The notes beneath the pieces were generated by a model. The model searched no databases. It saw nothing but the letters and a program-made list of their open reading frames with translations, and was not told the origin of the DNA. Below are positions 21,735-33,412 of a stretch of DNA of 42,136 nt, piece after piece. This stretch comes from Condylostoma magnum (taxonomy: Eukaryota; Ciliophora; Heterotrichea; Heterotrichida; Condylostomatidae): contig CAKKTI010000162.1 in NCBI GenBank assembly GCA_920105805.1, positions 1-42,136 of the forward strand, in the 5' to 3' direction. The translations under genes were made by a program, and so were the position numbers. Each line of letters starts with the position of its first letter. Position 1 is the stretch's first letter.

Positions 21735-23291
21735 CTAAATTTCCCATAATCTTACTTTATTATCTCTTCCACCTGATACTACCAATTAATCACTTCTTGA
21801 AATGCAAGCTGATCATGTCCGACTATGATCATGTTCACCAATGATTCTGTTTTTGTATGGGTTTTATAAGTTCCATAATCTCACTTCATTATCTCCTCCA
21901 GTTGATACAACTAGTTACTCACTTCCTGAAATACAAACTGAATATACACAATAATTATCATGACCAATTATTCTATTATTGTATTGGTTTTATAAATCCC
22001 ATACTCTTATTTTCTTATCAATTCCACCTGATATTATGAATTATTCACTTCTAGAAATGCAAACTGATTTTACACTCTTTTAATGTTGGCCAATTATTCT
22101 GCTTCTGGAAGGGTTTTATAAGTCCCATACTTTCACTTAATTATCTTCTCCACCTGAAACTACTAGTTATTCACTTCTTGAAATGCAAACTGAGTTTACA
22201 GTCCTTTAATGTTAACCAATTATTTTATTATTGTATGGGTTTTATAAGTCCCATACTTTTACTTTCTTATCATCTCCACCTGATGCTATGAGTTATTCAC
22301 TTCTTGAAATGCAAACTGATTATACAAAAAATCTATCATGTTCGCCAATTATTCTGTTTCTGGACGGGTTTTATAAGTCCCATACTCTTATTTAATTATC
22401 TTATCCCCCTGATACTATAAATTATTCACTTCTTGGAATACAAAGTGATGTTATATTGCCATAATGTTTACCAATTATTCTATTTCTGGATGGGTTTTAT
22501 AAGTCCCATAGTCTTATTTTCTTATCCCATCCGCCTGATGCTATGAGTTATTCACTTCTTGAAATGCAAACTGATAATATCTCCTTATCATGTTAACCAA
22601 TGATTCTGTTTCTGGATGGGCTTTATAAGTCCCAATCAAATCCGCCTGATACTACTAGTTATTCGCTTCTTGAAATGCAAACTGATTATACGTTTCCATC
22701 ATGTTGACCAACTATTCCTTATTTCCACTTTGTTTGCTAGAATTATTTCTGTTGCAATTCTATTTGTCTTGCTTGATGTCTATTATATTCTCCAGCTCTC
22801 ACTGAATTCATTCATCCCAAAATCCATTATAAGTTTCTATTAGCTTGCTATTTCTTATTTGTCCTGATAAAAAGAAGTTACTGTAATATTTTAAGCCTTG
22901 CTTCCATCAAATCATTAGGACTCACCCTTTATATGAATTTTTTTGCTAAATCGCTTAGTTTTACCAAACCATCTAAATATTTTGGATGCTTGACTTTGAT
23001 CCCATTCTCTCTCATAAGATCATATATTAAGGTGTCTATAGTGGATTAGCAAGTAATTGCAGCAAGTTGCCAAATTTGAAAGGTTATTTTTAATATTGTA
23101 ATTGGATCAGCTATCTCTAGATTATTCCATAGAGCTATTAAGCTATCTTAGGTAAAGAATTGGCCCTCCAGAATGTTTTGAACTTCGCGTCTATCTAGCT
23201 ATCCCATATTCTACTGATTTACTTGGTAGAATTATTAGAAATTTATCCCAGTGATCAAGTTTCTGACGATCGGTTCAATACAGTTTTCCAT
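21735..23291 (-). CDS. WD40-propeller paralogue 2 (8 blades)
   Basis: 518 residues from ATG 23291 to TAG 21735. The N-terminal domain (about 190 residues) starts MENCIEPIVRNLITGINFQQ and carries family landmarks FYQ-N near 30, LIALW near 65, TCQSTIDT near 95, KYLDGLVK-S near 125, LLFIRT near 160 and NRNLQWILG-W near 170, the last Trp being TGA. Then follow eight 42-residue WD40 blades of the form GQHDxxVxSVCISRSEQLVVSGG with variable spots. The blade next to the N-terminal domain lacks its KKVRV strand (GGFDWDLQS). The C-terminal WEI is followed by TAG. Function unknown; a beta-propeller scaffold for protein binding is expected. It is head-to-tail with its neighbours. Confidence 0.85.
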
Positions 23292-23708
23292 TTTTTATAT
23301 AGAATTGACGAAACTGTTATAAAGGTTATTGCAATATTTTATTTCTTCTGATTATATACACTTTAATAATATCTTATTGAGATTGTGCTGTGTTATTTGT
23401 AAATTATACTGGATTTAAAAGAGATTAAATCAAATTGCAAAGCAACAATTGTATATTATTTGTTAGTTTTGAATGTTTATATGCTAGGAATTATGATTAG
23501 TAAATTGGTAGCTATTTCATAAGCTATCATATTATTCAATACTAAAATATAGTATTAATAAGACTTTATAAAATAAGATTCGTTTCCATTACCTAGGAAA
23601 TTATTACGCACATTTTGGTTAGATGCCCTACAGAAGCTAGAATAATTTTTATTTATTATAAGTTTGTTTGCTAATTTCATTAATTGAACTAAATTGTTAT
23701 TCTAATTA
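23292..23708. other. intergenic spacer with duplicated 5' flank of the WD40 family
   Basis: 417 nt. The part next to ATG 23291 (about 23292-23490) is clearly related to sequences upstream of paralogues 5, 7 and 8, including shared runs around cttctgattatatac, attgtatattatttg and gtttatatgctaggaatta. The rest, up to the stop of paralogue 3, is AT-rich with nothing recognised. Confidence 0.6.
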
Positions 23709-24950
23709 CTAAATTTCAAATACTTTGGGATTCAATCCTCTAAATAGTATTAATTATCCGCTTCTTGAAATGAAAGCTAATTTTATATCTCTATTATGTT
23801 ACCTAATGATTTTATTTCTAATTGGGTTTTACAAATCTCATACTCTCACTTTATTGTCCAATCCAACAGATACTATGATTTGCTCATTTCTTGAAATACA
23901 AACAGATCTTAAACTTTTATCATGTTGGCCAATTATTCTACTGTTTTATGAGTTTAGCAAGCCCCATACTCTTACTTAATTATCTCAACCCCCGGATACT
24001 ACTATTTGCTCACTTTTGGAAATGCAAACTGATTTTACACTTTTATCATGCTGGCCAATTATTCTACTGCCGTATGGGTTTTATAAATCCCATACTCTTA
24101 CTTTCTTATCCCTTCCCCCAGATACTACTATTTCCTCGCTTCTTGAAATACAAACTGATCAAACATTAGAATCATGCTGGCCAATTATTCTACTGCCGTA
24201 TGGGTTTTATAAGTCCCAAATTCTTACTTTATAATCCCTTCCCCCGGATACTACTATTTGCTCGCTTCTTGAAATGCAAACTGATCTTACATAAGAATCA
24301 TGCTCCCCAGTGATTCTGTTATTGTATGGATTTTATAGATCCCATACTCTTACTTTCTTGTCCTATCCAGCAGATACTACTAATTGCTCACTTCTTGAAA
24401 TGCAAACTGAGAATACAAAAGAATCGTGTCGGCCAATTGTTCTGTTGTTACATGGATTTTGTAAGTCCCATACTCTTACTCTGTTGTCCAATCCGCCACA
24501 TACTATTATTTGTTCGCTTTTTGAAACGTAAACTGATAATATTTAATTATCATATTAACTGATTATTCCCTATTTCCCCGTTGGTTTATTTTATTAGAAT
24601 TGCTTTTTCTATAATTCTATTATTCTTGTTTAGTATTCAATGTATTCTCTCATTAAATTAACTTTTGAACATTTTGTAATCCATGGTAGAATTCTATTAG
24701 CTTTCTTATCTTTTCTAATGAAAGGAAATTTCCTTGATTTTCCATCAAAATTAAGCAAAGCATCTAAATTTACTTTTTATACCATTTCTTTAGCCAACAG
24801 ATCTAGATGGTTTGGATATCTGATTTTAGTAGTAAATCTGGTTATTAATAGTTAATCCTTTAGAATTTCTTTTATATTAGATTGATAGTAATGCTAGAAA
24901 TTGGCTTCAGCAATTAGGTCTCTGACAACTGGCTCTATTCAGTTTTCCAT
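23709..24950 (-). CDS. WD40-propeller paralogue 3 (7 blades, shortened N-terminal domain)
   Basis: 413 residues from ATG 24950 to TAG 23709. It begins MENWIEPVVRDLIAEANF, with TGA (Trp) where other copies have TGT (Cys). The N-terminal domain is in frame but about 70 residues shorter than in paralogues 2, 5 and 8: the LIALW and TCQSTIDT segments are absent. NRILPWITKCSKVN and the Gln/Lys-rich helix leading into the blades are kept. Seven blades follow, the last degenerate and ending KVFEI-TAG instead of RVWEI. The intact frame despite divergence suggests it is still expressed, but late decay is also possible. Confidence 0.75.
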
Positions 24951-25176
24951 TTTATGGTAAATTGGAAAAGCTTATATTATATTTAAGTAATTTTTGCATA
25001 TGTTTGGATGTATAGTTAGGTACTATTTTATTAAGAAAGAATAGCACTACTCAATGAATAAATTTGCATTATTTGTCTAATATTTAAATCAGTTATATAA
25101 TCAGTATAATTACCTTATTGTGTGCAAAGAACTACTATAAAATATCATATAGTCCTGTAGAATTGATTATACCTAA

Positions 25177-26460
25177 CTAAATTTTCCATACTCTAACTTC
25201 ATTATCAAATCCGCCAGATATTACTAATTGCTCCCTACTTGAAATGCTCACTGATAATACAGAAGAATTATGTTAACCAATAATTCTATTTCTGGATGAG
25301 TTTAATAAGTCCCATAGTCTTACTTTCCTATCTTCTCCACCCGATACTACAAATTATTCACTTATTGAAATACAAACTGATTCTACATAATTATCATGTT
25401 CTCCAATGATTCTGTTTCTGGATGGGTTTTATAAGTCCCATACTCTTACTTTCTTATCAAAACCACCTGATACTATAAGTTACTCGCTTCATGAAATACA
25501 AACTGAATTTACACTCCCATCATGCTATCCAATTATTCTGTTATTCTAGGGGTCTTATAAGTCCCATATCTTCACATGGTTATCTTATCCACCAGACACT
25601 ACCAATTGTTCACTTTCTTAAATATAAACTGACATTACACGAGAATTATGCCTACCAATGATTTTGTTATTCTATGGGTCTTGCAAGTCCCATATTCTTA
25701 CTGTCTTATCTCTTCCTCCAGACACTACTAGTTGCTCATTTCTTGAAATGCAAACTGATGTTACACCTCTGTGATGCTGGCCAATGATTCTGCTTCTGGA
25801 TGAGTCTTGCAGGTCCCATAGTTTCACATTACTGTCCCATCCACCAGATATTATTGTTTACTCGCTTCTGGAAATGCAAACTGATGTTATACATGAATAG
25901 TCTTTGGCAATAAGTTTGCTATTGTATTAGTTTTCTAAGTCTCAAAATCTTATTTTATTGTCTCTTCCGCTTGATATTACGAATTGCTCACTTCCTGAAA
26001 TGCAAACCGATGAAACGGAAGAATAATATCAATCAGCAATTCTTTATTTGCACCTTGGCTTGTTTTATTGTTTTTGTTATTGATCTATTATTCTTGCCTG
26101 CTGTTTAATATATTCTACAGCTTTCATTGAGTTAACTAATAAAGATTTCATAGTTTATTGGATAGTTCTATTAGCTTTCTGACCTGCTCTGTTGAGAAAA
26201 ATCTATTGTAATATTATTCCATGAATTTAAAGATTAATCAAATCCTTAGGATTTGATCTTTAGTCTTTAACTAAATCACTTAATCTAGCCAAAGGATCTA
26301 AATCTATTAAATTATCTTCAATTTATATTCAACCTTTTAGATTACTTAAAGCTTTGTTCAGGTTAGTTTATCCTATGTATTGTTGATTTGATTGGTAGAA
26401 TTCTTCAAAATTGGCTACAGTAATTATATTTTTGACGGTAGGAGTAATACAGCTTTACAT
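25177..26460 (-). CDS. WD40-propeller paralogue 4 (7 blades, divergent N-terminus)
   Basis: 427 residues from ATG 26460 to TAG 25177, in frame throughout. It starts MQSCITPTVKNIITVANFEEFYQ, recognisably the family start with several changes. The N-terminal domain is short, as in paralogue 3, then NRTIQQTMKSLL..., a Gln-rich linker helix and seven WD40 blades ending in VRVWKI-TAG. Two TGA codons are read as Trp. It is closest in domain length to paralogues 3 and 6, so the cluster appears to hold at least two subfamilies. Function unknown. Confidence 0.78.
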
Positions 26461-27075
26461 TTTTTATGTTAAATTGGTAAACTTTATTTAAGTCTTATGG
26501 TATTTATATTCCAAAAGGTGTTCATTTGAGTATTGCTTTTTATTACATTTTACTATTGTCATTCAGATTTATAATAATGCTAGTTACTGTATTGTTAATA
26601 CAGAATTTAGAAAGAGATTACATAACTCTCATATTAATTTTAATTCATCTTAATATAACATATCTTTCATATTATGTATATCTATAATAAGATTTAAATA
26701 GGAAGTTTACAGAATGCAAAATAATAAAATTGGTAAGGTATAGTAATATATGGATAATTCTTATATTAGTAATTTCAAAGATCAGTAAATTTATTGATCA
26801 ATTGTTGATTAATTACTGAAGAATAAATTAATCTATTCATTGTATATTTAGTAGTTGAAAGATGTTATTGACTTTAATGCAGGGATAAGCTATACTAGAT
26901 GAGAAATACAGAATTTAAAAGGATACTAACTAACTTTTCCATATAATATTTTATATACATTACAAAATTTATCAATGATTCAATTAAATACTAAAAGTTA
27001 AATACAATTTAAAGGCTTAAAATGCTTATTTAAATTTTCCAGAGTAATGATTAAAACTAAATTGGAATTATCTAA
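26461..27075. other. intergenic spacer, partly duplicated
   Basis: 615 nt of AT-rich DNA without a credible gene. Its last part (about 26885-27060), next to the stop of paralogue 5, is repeated at about 35220-35405 next to the stop of paralogue 8, including atacagaatttaaaaggata and aggcttaaaat. So the 3' flank was copied together with the gene. Confidence 0.6.
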
Positions 27076-28539
27076 CTAAATTTCCCATACTCTTACCTAG
27101 TTATCATCTCCCCCTGATACTACTAGCTATTCACTTCTTGAAATGTAAACTGATCTTATTCAACCATTATGCTGGCCAATGATTCTATTTTTGGATGGGG
27201 TTAATAAGTCCCATAATCTTACTTGATTATCCCCTCCACCTGATATTATGAGTTATTCACCTCTTGAAATGCAAACTGATAATACCCAATCATCATGTTG
27301 ACCAATGATTATGCTTCTAGATGGATCTAGCAAGTCCCATACTCTTACTTTCGTATCATCCCCACCTGATACTACAAATTATTCACTTCTTGAAATACAA
27401 ACTGAGAATACATAAGTATCATGTTGACCGATGATTCAATTTATAGATGAGTCTTATAAGTCCCATAATCTTACTTGATTATCCCCTCCACCTGATATTA
27501 TGAGTTATTCACCTCTTGAAATGCAAACTGATCATGAATTATGTTGACCAATGATTCTGTTTTTGGATGGGTTTTATAAGTCCCATATTCTTACTTTCTT
27601 ATCAACTCCACTTGATACTACAAATTAGTCACTTCTAGAAATACAAACCGAGTATACATAAGAATCATGCTGGCCAATGATTCTGTTTCTGGATGAGTCT
27701 TATAAGTCCCATAATCTTACTTGATTATCAAATCCACCTGATATTATGAGCTATTCACTTCTTGAAATGCAAACTGATTATACATCATAATCATGCCCAC
27801 CAATGATTCTGTTATTACATGGGTTTTATAAGTCCCATACTCTTACTTTCTTATCTTCTCCACCTGATACTACAAGTTATTCACTTCTTGAAATACAAAC
27901 TGATCTTACTTCATAATCATGTTGCCCAATGATTCCTTATTCCCACTTTCGTTACTGGAATTATTTTCTCTGTAACTCTAGTTGTCTTGCTTAGTATCTA
28001 ATATATTCTCCAGCTTTTTCCACAGCTCTCCTTGAATTCACTTTTGAACAACCCAAGATTCATTATAAACTTCTATTAGCTTGTTCTTTCTGATCTGTTC
28101 TGATAAAAAGAAGTTACCATGATATTTCTCCAAATGTTTTGAGCCTTGCTCTTTTCAAATCATCAGGATTCACTCTTTATATGATTTCTTTAGCTTAATC
28201 ACTTGATTTGACCAAAGCATCCAAATATTTCAGATACCTGGTCTTAATCTAAGTCTCTCTCATAAAGTCCCAAATGAAAGTGTCTATTGTAGATTAGCAA
28301 GTAATTGTGAACAGTTGGCAAATTGTAAAAGTTCTTCTAAGTTTGGTACTTGGATTAGATCTTTTTAGACTCTTCCATAGAGCTATAAAGTTGTTTTTGG
28401 TGAAGGTTTAGCCCTTTAGAATGCTTAGAATTTCGCTTGGATTAGGCCATCCCTTATGATGCAGATTTGCTTGGTAGAATTATTGAAAATTGACTCCAGC
28501 AACCAGGTTTCTGACGATTGATTCAATACAATTTTCCAT
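27076..28539 (-). CDS. WD40-propeller paralogue 5 (7 blades)
   Basis: 487 residues from ATG 28539 to TAG 27076. N-terminal domain of about 190 residues, MENCIESIVRNLVAGVNF..., FIALWKSLKRSNPSTKL, FTITCQSTIDTFIW, YLKYLDALVKSSDQA, LLFIRTDQKEQANRSLQ-(TGA)-ILG. The last TGA stands where paralogues 7 and 8 have TGG, independent evidence for Trp. The domain is mostly helical with a charged Gln-rich helix (RYQARQLELQRKQFQQRK) leading to the propeller. Seven blades follow; one (around 27515-27540) is about four residues short at its variable loop. The tetrads after the conserved GQH are all different (YEVR, YDVQ, SYVY, TYVF, DWVL, GWIR). Ends VRVWEI-TAG. Confidence 0.87.
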
Positions 28540-28889
28540 TTGTATAAAATTAGCAATACTGTTTTAAAGTTTATTACAATAGTTTGGCTTCTTCCGATTG
28601 TATCTGCTGATATTACGTCGTACTCTGATAGACTATTTGTAACTTATACTTTATTCTGGGTTTAAAAAGTAAAATAGAATCAAAGAATTAGCACACAGGG
28701 ACTGTATATTATTTTTTGTATTGAGTGTTTATGTGCTAGGAATTATTAAGATTAATGCATTCAAATTAGTAACTATTAAAATTATATATATTTAAATCAC
28801 TTTGTTAAAGCTTCTTAATACTTTTATATAAAGGCCTTTAAGTTCAATTACTTGTCCTAAAAATCAAATTTTCCTTTTTGAATTATTAA
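28540..28889. other. intergenic spacer with duplicated 5' flank of the WD40 family
   Basis: 350 nt. 28540-28760 resembles the sequence upstream of paralogues 2, 7 and 8, probably a shared promoter block. The remainder before the stop of paralogue 6 is AT-rich without a feature I can name. Confidence 0.55.
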
Positions 28890-30254
28890 CTAAATTTCCC
28901 ATACTCTTACTTTATTATCACCGCTACCAGATAATATTAATTCCTCACTTCTTGAAATGCAAACAGATAATACAAAAGAATCATGTTGACCGATTATTCT
29001 GTCTCTGAATGGGTTTTATAAGTCTCATACTTTTACTTTCTAATCTCTCCCTCCAGATACTATCATTTACTCGCTTCTTGAAATGCAAACTGATTTTACA
29101 TAAGAATTATGTTGACCAATGATTCTATTTCTAGATGGATCTAGTAGGCCCCATAATATTACTTTTTTATCTTCTCCACCAGATACTACGATTTACTCGC
29201 TTCTTGAAATGCAGACTGATCTTACATAAGAATCATGCTATCCAATGGTTCTATTTCTAGATGGATCTAGCAAGTCCCATACTCTTACTTGATTGTCATT
29301 ACCACCAGATACTATAAGCTACTCGCTTCTAGATATACAAACTGATTGCACACTAGAATAATGGTAACCGATGACTCTGTCATTGTATGAGTTTTGTAGG
29401 TCTCATGCTCTTACTTTATCATCATCTCCACCAGACACTACGAGTTGCTCGCTTCTTGAAATGCAAACTGAGAATACAAAGGAGTCGTGCTGGCCAATAA
29501 TTCTAGTTCTAGAGGACTTTTGTAGGTCCCATACTTTCAATTTCTTATCTCATCCACCAGATACTACTATTTGCCCACTTTTTGAGATGCAAACTGATGA
29601 AACACATGAATAATGTTAGCCAAGGATTCTGCTATTCTATGAGTTTTATAGGTCTCATACTTTTACTTTCCTATCCCTTTCACCGGATACTATCAGTTGT
29701 TAACTTCTTGAGATACAAAGTGATTAAATAGAAGAATAATTTCAACAAGCTATTTCTTGTTTGTATCTTGTTTTGCTTTATTATAATTGTTTTTACTGTA
29801 ATTCTAGCTGCTTTGATTGCTATTTAATATATTCTATAACTCCTATTAGGTTAGGTTTTTGATCTGTTTTTATATGAAGAAGCTATTTCAATACTCCTCT
29901 GAAAGTTGAAGGATTAGTAAAATTATTTGAAGTCACTGATTATACTATTTCTTTAGCTAAATTATTTGATTTAATCAGAACATGTTTAGAAGTTCTGGTT
30001 TAAACATCATAACTCAAGATCTATGCTATGGCATGTTTCGTAACTGTAGACAGTTGACTAGTTAAAAGAGTTCTTATAAGTTTAGTTAATGGATTAGATG
30101 TGTCAATCCTTTTCAATGCATATATTAAACTGCCCTAAGTGAAGAGTTAGCCTTTTAAACTAATTAGATTAATTCATTGCATATATTGAGAGAATTCTAC
30201 AAAACTGGCTCCAGAAATTAGGTTTCTGACGATTGCTGTGATAATTTTTTCCAT
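28890..30254 (-). CDS. WD40-propeller paralogue 6 (7 blades)
   Basis: 454 residues from ATG 30254 to TAG 28890, open throughout. It starts MEKIITAIVRNLISGASF and keeps the landmarks LIYALKRIDTSNPLTKL, TSQLSTVTK, LLHIKTDQK and a Gln-rich linker helix (KQQSKQLELQQKQLQQSK). The domain is divergent from paralogues 5 and 8 and somewhat shorter. The seven blades are highly similar to those of the other genes, more than the N-terminal domains are, which suggests gene conversion or repeat exchange among propellers. Two TGA codons are read as Trp. Ends VRVWEI-TAG. Confidence 0.82.
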
Positions 30255-30944
30255 TTTTATATTAAATTGGCAAAGTTTAATTAAATCTAATACTACTTTT
30301 GATCAAAACTTGTTATATCTGATTATTCTGATTGTTGTATTATTGTTCAAGCTTATAGAAGGGGATAATGATGTACATAATATATATTTTATTCTATGTG
30401 CTATTTTTACTTATCTAAAATAATGAAATATGGGCTAAGTAGTGTATATATTCTAGTGTGAATAAATTAATTTAGGACGTCTTTTTTATTTGTTTACGGC
30501 ATATTACACTGGGGCTTTATTAAATGAATTTCAATAGCATAGGTATTTTAGTTGCATGTACACTTAGGGACCTTTAATACTGAATTCTTAGTAATAATAT
30601 CTTATAGAATTAGTTAGAGGATAATTGGTCTAAGATGAATTATTCACTTTAATAATAAATTCTAACCTTATAGTTCCAGTAATATTAATAAGCTCTCAAA
30701 ACTTCTAATCATAAGTTTTATTTCAGCATTAGATTTCTCAAGGATAATTTTAACTATGAATTGATAGGATATAGATATAACTTTAATGTACTTTTGATTG
30801 CACATTTCTAACTTAATCAAATCACCTTATCATACTTTAACCAGTAATTTATTCCAATAATAAATATATACTTTGCAATCTTTGGAATCTTACTAAATCA
30901 CGCTATAAGAAAAGTATATAAAACATAGAACAATATAGCAAAAA
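30255..30944. other. long AT-rich spacer
   Basis: 690 nt between the minus-strand paralogue 6 and a small plus-strand gene. I examined both strands and found no frame with credible protein composition, no tRNA and no clear repeat. It should contain the promoters for the two divergent genes. Confidence 0.4.
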
Positions 30945-31235
30945 ATGGAAGCTAGACTAAAAGAACAAATAATAGACAGTAGTGATATATTAGAAGTATA
31001 TGCAAAGAAATTATTACACATATATAGCAGCATAGTTCATGAATAGTATAGTAAGAATAAATTTATATTAAAATGACAGGGTATTTTTAACCAACAGATC
31101 AATAAATATATTATAAAATACAATAAAAGAAATATGCTATGTAATACATTAGGATATCTAAGTAAAGTTATTCATAGTAATTTCCTGAGTCATGGCAACA
31201 ATCTTAAAGTCTCATGATGCAATACTATATTTTAG
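30945..31235 (+). CDS. small protein of a two-member local family
   Basis: 96 residues from ATG 30945 to TAG 31233-31235, with TGA read twice as Trp. Its middle, KKLLHIYSSIVHEQYSKNK followed by LKWQGIFNQQINKYI, matches KQLLHIYNSFIYEKH... and SKWQKNFNQCINNYI of the minus-strand frame at 37113-37589; the Trp is TGA in both. This conservation at positions that would be stops in the standard code supports real coding. It is basic and rich in Ile/Lys/Asn/Tyr; no known domain. A TATA-like tatataaaa lies about 30 nt upstream. Both copies flank WD40 genes, so a functional link is possible but unproven. Confidence 0.5.
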
Positions 31236-31324
31236 TATACTAATACTTAGATAATATGCTAAGTTGTGTAATAATTGCTAAGTCTATTTAATTAGTCATG
31301 GTTTACAATTTCTAGCATATAAAC

Positions 31325-31513
31325 AATCAAAGCAACAAATAATATACAATGACTGCGTTTCAATCCTTTTGATTTAACTTTATCTCTTTAAACCCATAGC
31401 AAATAATTTCCCAAAAACACAGCACAATCTCAACAAAGTACAATTATAGTATATAATCAGAAGAAATAAAACTATTACAACTTTAAAGCAGTCTCGTCAA
31501 TTTTATATAAAAA
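31325..31513 (+). repeat. conserved 5' flank (putative promoter block) of WD40 paralogue 7
   Basis: The 190 nt before ATG 31514 matches, in inverted orientation, the region upstream of paralogue 8 (36867-37055): shared runs include acacagcacaat, tataatcagaagaaa and caattttatataaaa directly before ATGG. Related but more diverged copies precede paralogues 2 (23292-23490) and 5 (28540-28760). Confidence 0.75.
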
Positions 31514-32944
31514 ATGGAAAACTGTATTGAACTAATCTTTAGAAACTTGACCACCGGAATCGATTTCTAATAAAACGCAAATCAGCAGCATATGGAATGG
31601 CTAGATACAAGTGAAGTTCAAAGCATTCTAAAGAGCTAAATTTTCACCTTAGACAATCTAAGAGCTTTATGAAAAAATCTAGATCCACTCTTAAAGCTCA
31701 TAAGAACTTTCAAGATTTGCCAATTGCTCACAGTTACTTGTTAACCCATTATAGACACCTTCATTTATAGCTTTATGAAAGAGAATGAGATCAAAGCCAA
31801 GTATCTTAAATATTTTGATGGTTTATTCAAATCAAGTAATCAAGCTAGAGAAATCATATAAGGAGTGAATCTGGATGATTTTATGGTAGTAAAGCTTAAA
31901 ATATAGTGGTAACTTCTTTCTATCAAAGCAGATCAGAAAGAATAAACTAATAGAAGTTTATAATGGATTAATAAATACTCAAAAGTGAATTAAATGAGAG
32001 TTATTGAATATATTAGATATCAAGCAAGACAACTAGAATTATAATAAGAGAAGTTCTAGTAACAAAGGTGAAAATAAGGAGTCATTGGTTAACATGATTC
32101 TTATGTAAGATTAATTTGCATTTCAAGAAGTGAATAACTCGTAGTATCAGGTGGAGGTGATAGGAAGATAAGAATAATGGACTTATAAAACCTTTGCAAT
32201 AATAGAATAATTGGCTAACATGATAATTTTGTATAATCAGTTTGCATTTCAAGAAGTGAGTAACTAGTAGTATCTGGTGGAAGGGATAATAAAGTAAGAG
32301 TATGGGACTTATAAAACCCATCCAGGAACAGAATTATAGGCCAACATAATCATTATATATACTCAGTTTGCATTTCAAGAAGTGAATAACTAGTAGTATC
32401 AAGTGGAGAAGATAAGAAAGTAATAATTTGAGACCTATTAAACCCGTGCAATAACAGAATAATTGGCCAACATGATAATTTCGTATGATCAGTTTGCATT
32501 TCAAGAAGTGAATAACTCGTAGTATCAGGCGGAAGGGATAAGAAAGTAAGAGCATGGAACTTATAAAACCCATCCAGAAACAGAATCATTGGTCAGCATG
32601 ATAACACTGTATAATCAGTTTGCATTTCAAGAAGTGAGTAACTAGTAGTATCAGGTGGATGGGATAAGTAAGTAAAAGTATGGGACTTACTAAACCCATC
32701 AAGAAATAGAATAATCGGTGAACATGGCCATTGGGTATGTTCAGTTTGTATTTCAAGAAGTGAATAAATAGTAGTATCAGGTGGATATGATAATAAAGTA
32801 CGAATATGAGACTTATAAAATCCATCCAGAAACAAAATCGTTGGTCAACATGATTATTAGGTATATTCAGTTTGCATTTCAAAGAGTGAATAGCTAGTAG
32901 TATCAGGAGGATATGATAATAAGGTAAGAGTATGGAAAATTTAG
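31514..32944 (+). CDS. WD40-propeller paralogue 7 (7 blades), inverted relative to the others
   Basis: 476 residues from ATG 31514 to TAG 32942-32944. N-terminal domain MENCIELIFRNLTTGIDF, LRAL-(TGA)-KNLDPLLKL with TGA where paralogues 2, 5 and 8 have TGG (LW), then TCQPIIDTFIYSFMKEN, YLKYFDGLFKSSNQA, NRSLQWINKYSK and a Gln-rich linker. Seven blades follow; tetrads after GQH-D/N are SYVR, NFVQ, HYIY, NFVQ, NTVQ, HWVC and YQVY, while the frame around them (SVCISRSEQLVVSGG, KVRVWDLQNPSRNRIIG) is nearly constant. Ends VRVWKI-TAG. It is the only intact copy on the plus strand, so the array has undergone an inversion or inverted duplication. Confidence 0.87.
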
Positions 32945-32984
32945 TTAGTAATTTCAATTTACTCCGAAATATTTATGAAAATAC

Positions 32985-33412
32985 TTGCCTAGTTTGTATA
33001 TTCAATATTTACAAAATAATTTGAATCTTGTAATGCAGATAAAATATTATATGAAAAAGTTGGTTAGATATTTTTTTTGTATTATTAATTTAATGTATTA
33101 TCCTTGGATTAAATTCTTAGCTAAAGTCAATTATTCAGGAGTATTTAGATTTTATAAGAAGAAGAATATAAGCTAGAATAAGCCATTGAACTAATACTTT
33201 GAAAGATCAATTAAAAGTGTATATGAATTACTAGTTTCTCTAAATTTGGTATCTTAATAAGAGGATTATAGACTTCATAAAGCTATTAAGTCGTCTGTTT
33301 AAGCAATTCGATCCTTTAGAATACTTAAAACTTTGCTGAGATTAGTTCATTTTATATAATAATGAGTTCAAGCAACCAGGTTTATGAGGACTGGCTTATT
33401 ATGGTCTTCCAT
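32985..33412 (-). pseudogene. WD40-family N-terminal fragment without blades
   Basis: From ATG 33412 the frame reads MEDHNKPVLINLVA, aligned to the family start MENCIE.IVRNL, then LSKVLSILK and LIALWSLQ-like segments at reduced length. Similarity fades after about 60 residues and no propeller follows on this strand; instead the inverted paralogue 7 ends at 32944. Probably the stump left when the cluster rearranged, since it abuts the tail of the inverted gene. Confidence 0.6.

Noticed and set aside
20450-24860. Several plus-strand open frames of 60-97 residues with repeated hydrophobic motifs
   Set aside because: They recur every 126 nt because they are antisense to the WD40 blades.
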